From positions 716,965 to 780,964 of the forward strand of contig NZ_HG964938.1 of assembly GCF_000613245.1 (NCBI RefSeq): 64,000 bases of DNA, read 5' to 3'. Below, piece after piece: positions 17,079 to 25,459 of this stretch (the first letter of the stretch is position 1; each line of letters starts with the position of its first letter). A model generated the notes under the pieces. That model was not told where the DNA came from, did not search any database, and worked only from the letters and a program-made list of their open reading frames with translations. The translations under genes were made by a program, and so were the position numbers. The DNA comes from Mycobacterium asiaticum DSM 44297. GTDB taxonomy: Bacteria > Actinomycetota > Actinomycetes > Mycobacteriales > Mycobacteriaceae.

Positions 17079-17821
17079 ACTTCGTCGCGCAGGCGTTGTC
17101 GTTCTTGACGACCGCCGACAACTGGGCGGGGCCCGCCGGCTTGGCGGCCCGCATCTGTGAGCACTTGGAGTACACCGCGTTGGCGGTGGCGGCCTCGGCC
17201 GTCATCGCCGTACCGATCGGGCTCATCATCGGCCATACCGGTCGCGGTCAGCTGGTGGTGGTCGGTGCGGTGAACGGGTTGCGTGCGCTGCCGACACTGG
17301 GTGTGCTGCTGCTGGGTGTGCTGCTGTACGGGCTGGGGCTGGGCCCGCCGATCGTGGCGCTGATGCTGCTCGGCATTCCGTCGTTGTTGGCGGGCACGTA
17401 TGCGGGCATCGCCAGCGTGGACCGCCTCGTGGTCGACGCCGCGCGGGCGATGGGCATGACCGAGGCCCAGGTGTTGCTGCGGGTCGAGGCGCCCAACGCG
17501 CTGCCGCTGATCCTGAGTGGCCTGCGCAACGCGACGCTGCAGGTCGTCGCCACCGCGACGGTGGCCGCGTACGCCAGCCTCGGGGGACTGGGCCGTTATC
17601 TGATCGACGGAATCAAGGAACGCCAGTTCGCCGTAGCCCTGGTCGGTGCGGTGCTGGTGGCCGCGCTGGCCCTGATTCTGGACGGCTTGCTGGCGTTGGC
17701 GGTGTGGGCTTCGGTGCCCGGTACCGGTCGCTTGAGCCGGGTGGTCCGGCCCCGCGATCGCGTACCCAAGATCACAGTTATTGACAAAGTCACCACGGCC
17801 GACGCACACGTCCTACGGTAG
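17075..17821 (+). CDS. proZ: osmoprotectant ABC transporter permease ProZ
   Basis: This 248-residue permease is the partner of ProW. It has six predicted membrane segments and an EAA-type coupling loop around VVDAARAMGMTEAQVLLRVE, followed by YASLGGLGRYLIDG. The ATG at 17075 (MNFVAQALSFL) overlaps the proW stop by 4 nt and fixes the start against a longer reading. The DUF1089 gene follows after 4 nt. Confidence 0.88.
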   Translation: MNFVAQALSFLTTADNWAGPAGLAARICEHLEYTALAVAASAVIAVPIGLIIGHTGRGQLVVVGAVNGLRALPTLGVLLLGVLLYGLGLGPPIVALMLLGIPSLLAGTYAGIASVDRLVVDAARAMGMTEAQVLLRVEAPNALPLILSGLRNATLQVVATATVAAYASLGGLGRYLIDGIKERQFAVALVGAVLVAALALILDGLLALAVWASVPGTGRLSRVVRPRDRVPKITVIDKVTTADAHVLR

Positions 17822-17825
17822 GAGT

Positions 17826-18425
17826 GTGAACGCAGCCCCTTCTGACCCAACACAGCGTGCCCAGCCCGCGATGTTCACCTGGCGCGCCCAGGATTGCTCG
17901 CGCATGGAATCAGTGCGAGTTCAGTTGTCCGGCAAGCGAATCAAGGCCAACGGGCGCATCGTAGCCGCGGCCACCCCGACCAGCCCCGCCTTCGGTGCCT
18001 TCTACGAACTGCAGACCGACGAGTCCGGTGCGACCAAGCGGTTCGGGCTGACCGTCACGCTGGCCGAGCGCGAGCGCCAGCTCGCCATCGCCCGCGACGA
18101 AGAGAACATGTGGCTGATCACCGACCACCAGGGCGAGAGACGCTCGGGTTATAACGGTGCCCTCGACGTCGACCTGGTGTTCAGCCCGTTCTTCAATGCG
18201 CTGCCGATCCGGCGGCTGGGCATCCATGAGCGGGCGGAGACGCTCGCGTTGCCGATGGTCTATGTGAACGTGCCCTCAATGTCCGTCGAGGCGGAGACGG
18301 TGAGTTACGCCAGCGAAGGCCGCTTGGATGGGATCAAGCTGCGTTCGCCGGTGGCCGACACCACCGTGACCGTCGACCGGGACGGGTTCATTGTTGAGTA
18401 TCCAGGGTTGGCAGAGCGGATCTGA
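17826..18425 (+). CDS. putative glycolipid-binding protein (DUF1089, Rv3755c-like)
   Basis: This 199-residue DUF1089 protein has the family start FTWRAQDCSRMESVRVQLSG followed by a beta-rich body. The family is annotated as putative glycolipid-binding on structural grounds. The GTG at 17826 follows GTAGGAGT and sits 4 nt after proZ, making it the fifth gene of the transporter operon. Its 3' end overlaps that of convergent tyrA by 38 nt. The link between glycolipid binding and osmolyte uptake is not explained. Confidence 0.8.
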   Translation: MNAAPSDPTQRAQPAMFTWRAQDCSRMESVRVQLSGKRIKANGRIVAAATPTSPAFGAFYELQTDESGATKRFGLTVTLAERERQLAIARDEENMWLITDHQGERRSGYNGALDVDLVFSPFFNALPIRRLGIHERAETLALPMVYVNVPSMSVEAETVSYASEGRLDGIKLRSPVADTTVTVDRDGFIVEYPGLAERI

Positions 18426-19344
18426 TTACTCCACCAGCCCGGCCCGCGGCGGCCAACTGCTGGCGCCAGTTGTCCGCGCCGATGGCGACGGTGACGATGT
18501 CCGAGCGCGGAAAACTCTCGTAGCGAGTGCGGGCCGCGTGGCCCTCGTCGACCAGGTCGGCCACCGAACAGTTGCTGGCCAGTGAATCGCGCGCGCGGCT
18601 GAGCAGCTCGATGATGCGGCTGGTGGCCGGCACCAACTGGCCGGTGTTGGCCTCGCACATCGCGCGCACCAGCTCCGGTGCCGTCCCCGCGACCCTGGTG
18701 GCGTCCCGGAACGAGCCCGCGGCCAGCGCAAACGCCAGCGGGACCTCGGCCGCGGTGACGGCCAGCGCCTCGGCGAGCAGGTGCGGCAGGTGCGAGATTG
18801 CGGCGGCGGCCGCGTCGTGTTCGTCGGATCTGGCCGGCACCACCACCGCCCCGCAGTCCAGCGCCAACGTCATCACCATCGACCAGACCTCGGGGTCGAC
18901 ATGGTCGTCGACGCTGACCACCCAGGGCGCCCGGTTGAACAGGCCGCCGTGGCCGGCTCGCCAACCCGAGTGCGCGGTGCCGGTCATCGGGTGGCCGCCG
19001 ACGAAGCGCTCTAGCAGTCCCGCGGCGGCGACCTCGTCGAGCACCGCGGTCTTGACGCTGGTCACGTCGGTCAGAGGACAATGCGGCGCGGACTCGCCGA
19101 TGTGGGCCAGCATGTTCGGCAGGGCCGGCATCGGCACGGCCAGCACAATCAGCGCGTCGGTTTCGGCGGCTCGGGTCAGCGTCGCGTTGAGGTCCGTGGT
19201 GGCGTCGAACCCGTCCGAACGCGCACCCTGGGCACCCTCCACCGAGCGGTTATAGCCGAATACCTCACGGCCGGATGCCGAAGCGGCCCGCATGATCGAT
19301 CCACCGATCAAGCCCAGTCCGAGCACACATACGGGTGTCTTCAC
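18388..19344 (-). CDS. tyrA: prephenate dehydrogenase TyrA
   Basis: This is the NAD-dependent tyrosine biosynthesis enzyme, converting prephenate to 4-hydroxyphenylpyruvate (Rv3754 orthologue). It has an N-terminal Rossmann motif CVLGLGLIGGS, the conserved LTDVTSVKTAVL, and the substrate loop GGHPMTGTAHSGW with the key His. A C-terminal helical dimer domain follows. The start is uncertain: GTG at 19344 (VKTPVCVLG) has GAGG 6 nt upstream, while GTGs at 19356 and 19377 also keep the frame. The gene runs convergently into the DUF1089 gene. Confidence 0.9.
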   Translation of the reverse strand: MKTPVCVLGLGLIGGSIMRAASASGREVFGYNRSVEGAQGARSDGFDATTDLNATLTRAAETDALIVLAVPMPALPNMLAHIGESAPHCPLTDVTSVKTAVLDEVAAAGLLERFVGGHPMTGTAHSGWRAGHGGLFNRAPWVVSVDDHVDPEVWSMVMTLALDCGAVVVPARSDEHDAAAAAISHLPHLLAEALAVTAAEVPLAFALAAGSFRDATRVAGTAPELVRAMCEANTGQLVPATSRIIELLSRARDSLASNCSVADLVDEGHAARTRYESFPRSDIVTVAIGADNWRQQLAAAGRAGGVIRSALPTLDTQQ

Positions 19345-19452
19345 CTCAGTCCTCACCACTTGTTCAAAGGTTGGCACAGCTCAGCCGGGCGCAGGCTGCG
19401 CGTCCCGGCTTCATCTGGCCAGCGGCCAGGTCAGGGACTAGCGTATGCGGCC

Positions 19453-19977
19453 ATGGGAGTACAACGGGCCTCGGCAACGCAGGGCCCGTCCGCGGACACC
19501 CCGGACGGCTTCGGCGTCGCCGTCGTGCGTGAAGAGGGCCGCTGGCGCTGCGCGCCGCTGGGTCCCAAGGCTCTTACCAGTTTGTCGGCCGCGGAGACCG
19601 AGCTGCGGGAGCTGCGCAGCGCCGGGGCAGTCTTTGGGCTGCTGGATATCGACGACGAGTTTTTCGTCATCGTGCGCCCAGCGCCGTCTGGGACCCGGTT
19701 GCTGTTGTCGGATGCCACCGCCGCACTGGATTACGACATCGCCGCCGAGGTGCTGGACAGCCTGGACGCCGACATCGACCCGGAGGACCTCGAGGACGCC
19801 GAGCCGTTCGAGGAGGGTGACCTGGGCTTGCTCTCCGACATTGGGCTGCCCGAGGCGGTGCTGGGCGTGATTCTGGACGAGACGGACCTGTACGCCGATG
19901 AGCAGCTCGGCCGGATCGCGCGCGAGATGGGTTTCGCCGAACAGTTGTCGGCCGTGATCGACCGTCTCGGTAGGTGA
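19453..19977 (+). CDS. tRNA adenosine deaminase-associated protein
   Basis: This 174-residue protein corresponds to Rv3753c and to the actinobacterial family always found beside tadA. It has an N-terminal beta-rich part (FGVAVVREEGRWRC), an acidic middle (about 95-125, many Asp/Glu) and a C-terminal helical segment (EMGFAEQLSAVIDRLG). Its GTGA overlap with tadA points to coupled expression and probably a functional or physical partnership; the biochemical role is not known. Confidence 0.82.
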   Translation: MGVQRASATQGPSADTPDGFGVAVVREEGRWRCAPLGPKALTSLSAAETELRELRSAGAVFGLLDIDDEFFVIVRPAPSGTRLLLSDATAALDYDIAAEVLDSLDADIDPEDLEDAEPFEEGDLGLLSDIGLPEAVLGVILDETDLYADEQLGRIAREMGFAEQLSAVIDRLGR

Positions 19978-20435
19978 GGGTTTCTGACGAGGAGCTGATC
20001 CGTGCTGCGCTGGCGGTCGCCGGGACCGCCGGGCCCCGTGACGTGCCCATCGGTGCGGTGGTCGTAGGCGCCGACGGCACCGAGCTGGCCCGGGCGGTGA
20101 ATGCTCGCGAAGCGCTCGGCGATCCCACCGCGCATGCCGAGATCCTGGCGCTGCGGGCGGCGGCCGGTGTCCTGGGGGATGGGTGGCGGCTGGAAGGCGC
20201 GACGCTGGCGGTCACCGTCGAACCGTGCACCATGTGCGCCGGCGCGCTGGTGCTGGCGCGGGTCGCCCGCGTGGTGTTCGGGGCCTGGGAACCCAAGACC
20301 GGAGCGGTCGGGTCGCTGTGGGACGTGGTGCGCGATCGCCGGCTGAATCATCGCCCCGAGGTGCGGGGCGGAGTGCTCGCCGACGAGTGCGCCGCACCGC
20401 TCGAGAAGTTCTTCGCCCGCCAGCGATTGGGGTGA
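19974..20435 (+). CDS. tadA: tRNA-specific adenosine deaminase TadA
   Basis: This 153-residue deaminase converts A34 to inosine in tRNA-Arg(ACG). The zinc and proton-shuttle residues are H54-A55-E56 in TAHAEILAL and the C85-x-x-C88 pair in EPCTMCAGA. The GTG start overlaps the partner gene's stop by 4 nt. The tRNA-Ser gene begins 29 nt downstream. Confidence 0.92.
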   Translation: MRVSDEELIRAALAVAGTAGPRDVPIGAVVVGADGTELARAVNAREALGDPTAHAEILALRAAAGVLGDGWRLEGATLAVTVEPCTMCAGALVLARVARVVFGAWEPKTGAVGSLWDVVRDRRLNHRPEVRGGVLADECAAPLEKFFARQRLG

Positions 20436-20464
20436 GCGGCGTTGGATTCGGTAAGCTGCCTGGC

Positions 20465-20554
20465 GGTGGCGTGTCCGAGCGGCCTAAGGAGCACGCCTCG
20501 AAAGCGTGTGACGGCTAAAACCGTCCGAGGGTTCAAATCCCTCCGCCACCGCCA
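20465..20554 (+). tRNA. tRNA-Ser (anticodon CGA), CCA encoded
   Basis: This is a class II tRNA with acceptor stem GGTGGCG / CGCCACC, discriminator G and an encoded CCA. The anticodon loop CTCGAAA gives anticodon CGA, the long variable arm follows (GACGGCTAAAACCGTC), and the T-arm is GAGGG-TTCAAAT-CCCTC. Length is 90 nt including CCA. It sits immediately downstream of tadA, and its 3' end borders the island-like genes starting at 20614. Confidence 0.96.
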
Positions 20555-20575
20555 AATGTCTCAGGACATCGCAAT

Positions 20576-20607
20576 AGCCCGAACCCTCCTTTAGGGTTCG
20601 GGCTTTT
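20576..20607 (+). terminator. intrinsic terminator after tRNA-Ser
   Basis: This 12-bp perfect stem (AGCCCGAACCCT with AGGGTTCGGGCT) has a 5-nt loop followed by TTTCT. It is 21 nt past the tRNA 3' end. It also lies just beyond the stop of the oppositely oriented DUF4236 gene, so it may serve both transcripts. Confidence 0.88.
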
Positions 20608-20613
20608 CTCGCA

Positions 20614-21894
20614 CTAGGCCTGCGCCCATTCGCGCCCGCAGCTGGCGCAAGTCCGAATTGTGCTGGCCCACTTCGGTTCGCCAGTCCGCGGCAATCGCAA
20701 GCTGTGCGCCTCCATCGCGCCGCAACCCGGGCAGGCGCACGTCGACTCGAACGGTTCGGGCGCTTGAGTGCCCATTAACCGTTGTGACTCTTCCCGCGAG
20801 TAGCGGCGTCGTCGGGCGTCCGCGTGCGTCGCGGCGACCGCGTCTACAAGGCGACGCAGGTCGTCGCCCGCGGTGTCACCGAGCGGTAGAAACCTGCCCT
20901 TCCGGTCCAGGTTGAAGCGTGCTTCCCGAGCGCTGAGCATCCAATCCTGCGGGGTGTTGGCCGTCCAGTCCACCAGTAGCACTCGCCGGCTGAGGGCCCC
21001 GGCGTAGATTGCGTCGAGTTGCGACGTCTTCTTTCGGCGTCCTTGCAAGTCGTAGCGCAAGACGACGACGTATGCCTCCGTGGCTGCGGGAGCGCAGACC
21101 AACGCCTCTTTCGCGCTGGCGATCACGGTCGAGGCAAGCGCGCGACGATAGAGATCGACTCTCTCCTTGTCGGTGCGCGGCCGGGTCCCTGCACCGGCCT
21201 GCACGAGGCCGTCGGTGATCTCGGGGCCGGGGTAGTGCACGACCACGGTGACGTAATTCCCGAGTGGGCCCGAACCGGCGTCGATGCACGCGGACTGAGA
21301 TGCGTTGTCCGCCAGCGCATCGTCGACTGCGGCGATGACCTCGTACGGGTCGTGTGCGTGCAGCAGATTCCACCTGCGCAGCTCTTCGGCGTAGATTGCT
21401 TGCGCCTCGGCGTGGGCGGCTTCGGCCGCCGCGCGGCGATCTGCGTTGGCTACTTGCCGCAGCCGTTGCCAGCTTCGTGACAGCCCCGGTGCTTCGGGGG
21501 GCGTCGGCTGTGCTGGCGCAGGAAAATCCTCCAGGTGAAGTGAGGTGAGGAGTTCCGCGGCTCTGGCGCTATCGGCGGCGAGCTGTTTGGCTTGCCGACG
21601 ATCGAAGGCATAGCCGATCATCTCCGCCACCCCGGACGCGAGTTCCACTCCGGCGACGAACGTATCGAGCTTGCTGGGTGACACCGGCTTGCTCGAGCGG
21701 GGCAAGGGCGTCTTCCGTGCGGGTCGCAGACTCTTGGCCGTCGACGACGCGGTGAAGGGTCCGAATCCCGAGCTGACGGCGGTCCTGCCGGCTCCAGCGT
21801 GAACGCGTGCGACGCGCGGGCCCACACTGGTCCTGATCCCTGATCCTGACGCCCGGATTCGTACTCCGGGAGCAATTTTCAGGCTCAGTCCCAC
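20614..21894 (-). CDS. DUF4236-domain protein with C-terminal zinc ribbon
   Basis: This 426-residue protein has an N-terminal DUF4236 module (about 1-48) recognised by LKIAPGVRIRASGSGIRTSVG. A linker follows, then an Ala/Arg-rich helical stretch (about 100-175), a folded middle domain (about 176-360) and a C-terminal four-Cys zinc ribbon (CACPGCGA ... RTCASCGREW). DUF4236 is common in phage, plasmid and island genes, and its function is unknown. The GTG start overlaps the upstream coiled-coil gene by 10 nt, so the two form an operon. It directly abuts the tRNA-Ser terminator, the classic place for integrated DNA, but no integrase is nearby. Confidence 0.7.
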   Translation of the reverse strand: MGLSLKIAPGVRIRASGSGIRTSVGPRVARVHAGAGRTAVSSGFGPFTASSTAKSLRPARKTPLPRSSKPVSPSKLDTFVAGVELASGVAEMIGYAFDRRQAKQLAADSARAAELLTSLHLEDFPAPAQPTPPEAPGLSRSWQRLRQVANADRRAAAEAAHAEAQAIYAEELRRWNLLHAHDPYEVIAAVDDALADNASQSACIDAGSGPLGNYVTVVVHYPGPEITDGLVQAGAGTRPRTDKERVDLYRRALASTVIASAKEALVCAPAATEAYVVVLRYDLQGRRKKTSQLDAIYAGALSRRVLLVDWTANTPQDWMLSAREARFNLDRKGRFLPLGDTAGDDLRRLVDAVAATHADARRRRYSREESQRLMGTQAPEPFESTCACPGCGAMEAHSLRLPRTGEPKWASTIRTCASCGREWAQA

Positions 21895-22208
21895 TGGGTC
21901 CCCTCAGCGCCGAAGATCCTGCCCGCTTCCCTGCGCTTCTTCTCTGCGATGTCGCGGTCTTCGGCGGCGAACTGGTGATGTTGCTTAGCCGATCGCTGCA
22001 ACCTGTCCATCGGGCGCCTGTCCTGGTCGACTGCTGCCTCTTCAATGCTAGCGACCTCGTCGTGCGCGCGTGCGGATTCTTCGAAGCTCTTCGCCGCCGA
22101 CAGTGCCGAGCGGCCCGCCGCTTCCCGAGCATGTGCGACTCGGCTCTCGGCGTCCTTGAGCTCCGCCTCGGTGTAGCGGCCAACTGGTGGTAACTCGGGC
22201 TGATTCAT
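21885..22208 (-). CDS. small charged coiled-coil protein
   Basis: This 107-residue protein is highly charged and Ala/Glu/Lys/Arg-rich, with heptad-like helices from about 14 to 98 and no cysteines or membrane segments. GGGAGG lies 4 nt before the ATG at 22208. It is translated first and overlaps the DUF4236 gene by 10 nt, so the two products probably act together. I do not recognise a family. Confidence 0.65.
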   Translation of the reverse strand: MNQPELPPVGRYTEAELKDAESRVAHAREAAGRSALSAAKSFEESARAHDEVASIEEAAVDQDRRPMDRLQRSAKQHHQFAAEDRDIAEKKRREAGRIFGAEGTQWD

Positions 22209-22284
22209 CGTGCCTCCCTGCGCCGTATACCCACTCAAATGGTGGTCACCGGCGAGGCAGCGAAAAATCCGCCGTCGGAATGGC

Positions 22285-22542
22285 TCAGCCGCAGGGCGCG
22301 TCACCGGGGGTGTAGTAGGGCACGCCCTCGCGGGTGTAGCACGGCGGGCGCCCCTCGGCGCGCTGCCGAGCCTCGTCGATCGCGTCCGCCGCAGCGATGC
22401 TGCCCAGCGGACAATCAATCCGGTTCGGGTACGAACCTTCCCCAGCGGCGGGACAGGTATTCGCGGACGCCGCGGGTGCGACGGAAATCTGGAATGCCGC
22501 CACGGCGACTGCGGCCAGCAAAGCGGGCGTGAATTTTTTCAT
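22285..22542 (-). CDS. small secreted protein with four cysteines
   Basis: This 85-residue protein begins with a clear Sec signal peptide (MKKFTPALLAAVAVAAFQ to about residue 27, ASA cleavage-like site). A mature part of about 55 residues with four cysteines (NTCPA, IDCPLG, PPCYT, APCG) suggests two disulphides. The ATG at 22542 gives the typical MKK signal start. It resembles small mycobacterial exported proteins of unknown role. Confidence 0.7.
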   Translation of the reverse strand: MKKFTPALLAAVAVAAFQISVAPAASANTCPAAGEGSYPNRIDCPLGSIAAADAIDEARQRAEGRPPCYTREGVPYYTPGDAPCG

Positions 22543-22720
22543 GAGCACAATTTACCGCCGTGGTCAATGGAGCAGCGCCCGAATTCGAAGACGGCTGACC
22601 CGCGTCTATAAATAGGAAGCCTCATTCCGGTTTCGATTCGCCAACGTTGCGGCGGGTCGAAACGTCGCCGGTGATATATATGAGCAGCAAATTCGGCTGC
22701 GATCTCTTGAGGTTTGCCTG

Positions 22721-23581
22721 GTGACGTCAGTGAGAAGAGCAACAGCAACGCTGGCGCTGACGCTCCTGGCCACCGTGGCAAACATTACTGCGCTGACAGC
22801 GGTCAATGCCGGTGCGGAAGTCGTCGCGACGACCGGCGCGACGGTCTTGACGCTCGACCCGGCGTTTCGCTCGCTACCCGGGAACTGGTTGCGTGGCGAA
22901 CTATTCGCAGCTCCGAATGTAGTGGCGAAAGTCCCGTACAACAATTTCCCCAGCGCCGGCAATGTCCATCAGGGCTCGCTCAACCTCAACAACATGCTGC
23001 ACGCTATCCCGGGTCCGAAAGTCGTCGTTGGCCACAGCGAGGGCGCCCAGGTGGAAGACGACTGGCTACGCACCTACGGCCCGACGAGCGACATCGATCC
23101 GGCGTCCGTGACGTTCATTCTCACCGGTGACCCGGAGGGGAAATACGGGGGTTGCATGCACGTCCGATACAGCGGATGCACGGCCGCTTATGGCGGAAAC
23201 GGCTTCCCCATCGATACGCGCTACACCGTCAAAGTGGTGATCCGGCAATACGATTTCTGGGCCGATTGCCCGGCAAACCTGGCTAACGCTACCGCCGTGA
23301 TGAACAGATTCGCCGCGATGTTCGTCGGTGGCGCGGGCCAATACCGGCAAGTCCACGGCGACTACAGCAACATCGGCCTCAACGATCCGGGAAACAAGAC
23401 GTACGTGGAGGGAAATGCGACGTACATCCTCGGGGCGCCGGCCACCTATTACCTGCCGATGGTCACGCTGCTGAAAATACTGTCGCCAGAGGAGCACAAG
23501 CGTAATGCGGACATGGGGTGGCGCCCCGCCGTCGAGGCCGCCTACTACCGGCCGATGGGAGCGCTGCCGCCGCCGACCTGA
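22721..23581 (+). CDS. secreted PE-PPE-domain-like alpha/beta hydrolase
   Basis: This 286-residue protein has a Sec-type signal peptide (about 1-30) followed by an alpha/beta-hydrolase of the PE-PPE C-terminal (serine esterase) type. The nucleophile elbow is VVVGHSEGAQVEDDW with S106; LTGDPEGKYGGC and DFWADCPAN fit the family core. There is no PE or PPE N-terminal domain, so it is a stand-alone version exported by its own signal. The GTG start at 22721 has GAGG upstream. It probably acts on lipid esters in the cell envelope (inference). Confidence 0.72.
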   Translation: MTSVRRATATLALTLLATVANITALTAVNAGAEVVATTGATVLTLDPAFRSLPGNWLRGELFAAPNVVAKVPYNNFPSAGNVHQGSLNLNNMLHAIPGPKVVVGHSEGAQVEDDWLRTYGPTSDIDPASVTFILTGDPEGKYGGCMHVRYSGCTAAYGGNGFPIDTRYTVKVVIRQYDFWADCPANLANATAVMNRFAAMFVGGAGQYRQVHGDYSNIGLNDPGNKTYVEGNATYILGAPATYYLPMVTLLKILSPEEHKRNADMGWRPAVEAAYYRPMGALPPPT

Positions 23582-23600
23582 CCCCTAAATCGGGGTCGGG
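23577..23600 (+). terminator. possible terminator hairpin
   Basis: This stem overlaps the stop of the secreted hydrolase: CCTGACCCC pairs with GGGGTCGGG across a 6-nt loop (one G-T wobble). There is no U tract, so it would be of the tailless mycobacterial kind. The rest of the 125-bp gap to the GH5-like gene shows nothing clear. Confidence 0.4.
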
Positions 23601-23707
23601 ACCCCCGCAGGTGAGGCCGCCGTCGATGACGACGCGCGCGCCTTTGGGCACCAGCAGCTCGGCGTGCGCTGCGCCTGGCGTCGACCCGTCGGGTGGCGGT
23701 TACCGTC

Positions 23708-24844
23708 CTAGTCCCGGTCCCCTCCGCTGGCGAGCTTGCGGATCAATTGGACTTCGCTGTCGTGGTAGGGCCGGCCGTCAGGTTGCAGCAGGTCAGCGAA
23801 CCACACTTTTGGTGGCGCCGTGGCGGGGCGGTCCCACGAAGTCCACGGGAAGTACGTCTGAGTTTTGCCGGCCACGAGCCCCCAGTTGAGGGCACCGACG
23901 TTGTGCCGCCGCGCAATCGGCAGGATTCCCTCAACGGTGCTGCCCAGGGACCGGGCCAGGTATTCGGTGCAGATGATCGGCCGACCCAACGGCGCGAGCT
24001 CGCCGATTCGGCTCTCGAATTCGCCGGGCGGGGCATAGCTGTGGAAGGTGATCACGTCAGAGTTGTCCAGCTGGAAGCCGGCGATCGCGCTGCGGCTCCC
24101 GGGATCTCCCCAATTCCCTTGCCACACACCGCTGGTCAACGGTTGGACGGGATCAACGGCGCGGGCCCAGCGAAAGACTTGGGGGAGCAGCCCGGCGACC
24201 CGGTCCAGTTTGTCCTTCCGCTCCACTTTGCGGTACTCCCGGGCCGGGTTGTCGGGTTCGTTCCACAGGTCCCACCCCAAAACCCGGTCATCACTGCGGA
24301 ATTGGGTCAACACTCCGGTGACGTAGTCGGCCAGGATGGGGGCGTAGCGGCGGTCGTCGAGATGCTCGGCCCCCGGGCTCTGTACCCAACCCGAGTTGTG
24401 CACTCCCGGTCGCGGTGCGCGCTGACGGCCCAGCCGCGGAAACGGATCCCAGCAGGAATCGAATAACACGAACAGCGGCTTGATGCCGTGCCGGGCTGCG
24501 ATCCCGACGAATTGCGCCAGCCGGGACTGGAAGCCGGCCCGGTCCTGCGCCCACAGCTGGTCGTGCAGGAAGACGCGCACGGTGTTGAAGCCATGGAAAC
24601 GCGCCACCGCCAACTCGTTGTCGATGCGCCGCGCATCGTAGGTACCCGCTTGAAACATCTCGAGCTGGTTGATCGCGGTCGACGTGACGTAGTTGACGCC
24701 GACCAGCCAACCTTGGGCCTGATACCAGTTGTGCGCGCGCTCGGCCGGCCAGCGTCCTGCCTCCGCAAAGGCGCGCGGCGTCCTGGTCAAAGCCGTGCCG
24801 GCAGCCAACGCCAAGGGCAGCTTCAGGGCGGTTCGACGGTGCAC
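23708..24844 (-). CDS. Tat-exported GH5-like glycoside hydrolase
   Basis: This 378-residue secreted protein has a twin-arginine signal (HRRTALKLPLALAAG, cleavage near FAEA at about residue 28) and a (beta/alpha)8 hydrolase of the GH5/clan A type. The acid/base is E186 in WDLWNEPDNP and the nucleophile is E284 in ICTEYLAR. FNTVRVFL and ITFHSYAP are further clan signatures. The likely substrate is a beta-linked glycan such as cellulose- or mannan-type polymer; the sequence does not fix which. The start is a GTG at 24844. Confidence 0.75.
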   Translation of the reverse strand: MHRRTALKLPLALAAGTALTRTPRAFAEAGRWPAERAHNWYQAQGWLVGVNYVTSTAINQLEMFQAGTYDARRIDNELAVARFHGFNTVRVFLHDQLWAQDRAGFQSRLAQFVGIAARHGIKPLFVLFDSCWDPFPRLGRQRAPRPGVHNSGWVQSPGAEHLDDRRYAPILADYVTGVLTQFRSDDRVLGWDLWNEPDNPAREYRKVERKDKLDRVAGLLPQVFRWARAVDPVQPLTSGVWQGNWGDPGSRSAIAGFQLDNSDVITFHSYAPPGEFESRIGELAPLGRPIICTEYLARSLGSTVEGILPIARRHNVGALNWGLVAGKTQTYFPWTSWDRPATAPPKVWFADLLQPDGRPYHDSEVQLIRKLASGGDRD

Positions 24845-24934
24845 GACGTGACGGTAGATTTCTTGGCCCGCCTACCCCGGGCGGCGTACCGTTCGGCGAC
24901 CCGTTGAGTTTGGGAATTGTTATCCCGCCGTCAC

Positions 24935-25294
24935 CTAACCACGCACCAGCAGCGGAAGCGAGATCATGCCCGCCCCACCAGTAACCATCAGAACCCAGCG
25001 GCCGTCGACCGGCAGGGTCACCTCGATAGGAAAGATCGCAAACCCCAGCTCGGCGGTGATGGCGGCTTCCGGTAATTCGAATTCGATGGTCAGCGGGTCG
25101 TCGTCGGTCGGCGGCCGGATCTCGACTTCGATGCGGCGGTCTGGGCTGCCGGTCTCCGATTGCGTCAACACCACAAGCAGAAACTGCGCCAGCCGATCCG
25201 CCTCGACAGCGAATCGGAGTAGCACCCCGCCCGAGACGTTCAGCTTGTTGTCCACTGCAGCCGCAGCTTCGGCAAGGAACGCCCCGACTATCAC
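24935..25294 (-). CDS. DUF6941-like protein, copy 1
   Basis: This 119-residue beta-rich cytoplasmic protein has the family start GAFLAEAAAAVDNKLNVSGG. It is a close paralogue of the gene at 29410-29802: both start GTGATA, share the DNKLNVSGGVL block and VVLTQ.E.GS, and end ...ISLPxLV. The 12 bases upstream (GGTAGGTTCAGC) are also shared. Function unknown. The two copies flank the sulfotransferase cluster. Confidence 0.65.
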   Translation of the reverse strand: MIVGAFLAEAAAAVDNKLNVSGGVLLRFAVEADRLAQFLLVVLTQSETGSPDRRIEVEIRPPTDDDPLTIEFELPEAAITAELGFAIFPIEVTLPVDGRWVLMVTGGAGMISLPLLVRG

Positions 25295-25459
25295 CGGCTG
25301 AACCTACCGCTACGTCCGGCGCCCGGCTAGGGCGCAGATCACGAAGCCGGCGTGTACGCCGGCCGTTCTGCCGACCTCGAAATGGCTGGTCCCCGCTGCG
25401 GGCTACCGCTGCGCTATCGTTCGACAAGTCACGGCAACGGCGCCCTGGGGAGGTCACAG

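Noticed and set aside
23600..23700. Minus-strand stretch reading LLVPKGARVVIDGGLTCGG, reminiscent of an SDR C-terminus
   Set aside because: Only about 20 residues, no upstream SDR motifs and no proper start; could be a scar, but it is too short to call.
20555..25300. Search by eye for a direct repeat of the tRNA-Ser 3' end (attachment site)
   Set aside because: No second copy of the T-arm/acceptor sequence was seen downstream, so no att site is claimed despite the island-like genes.
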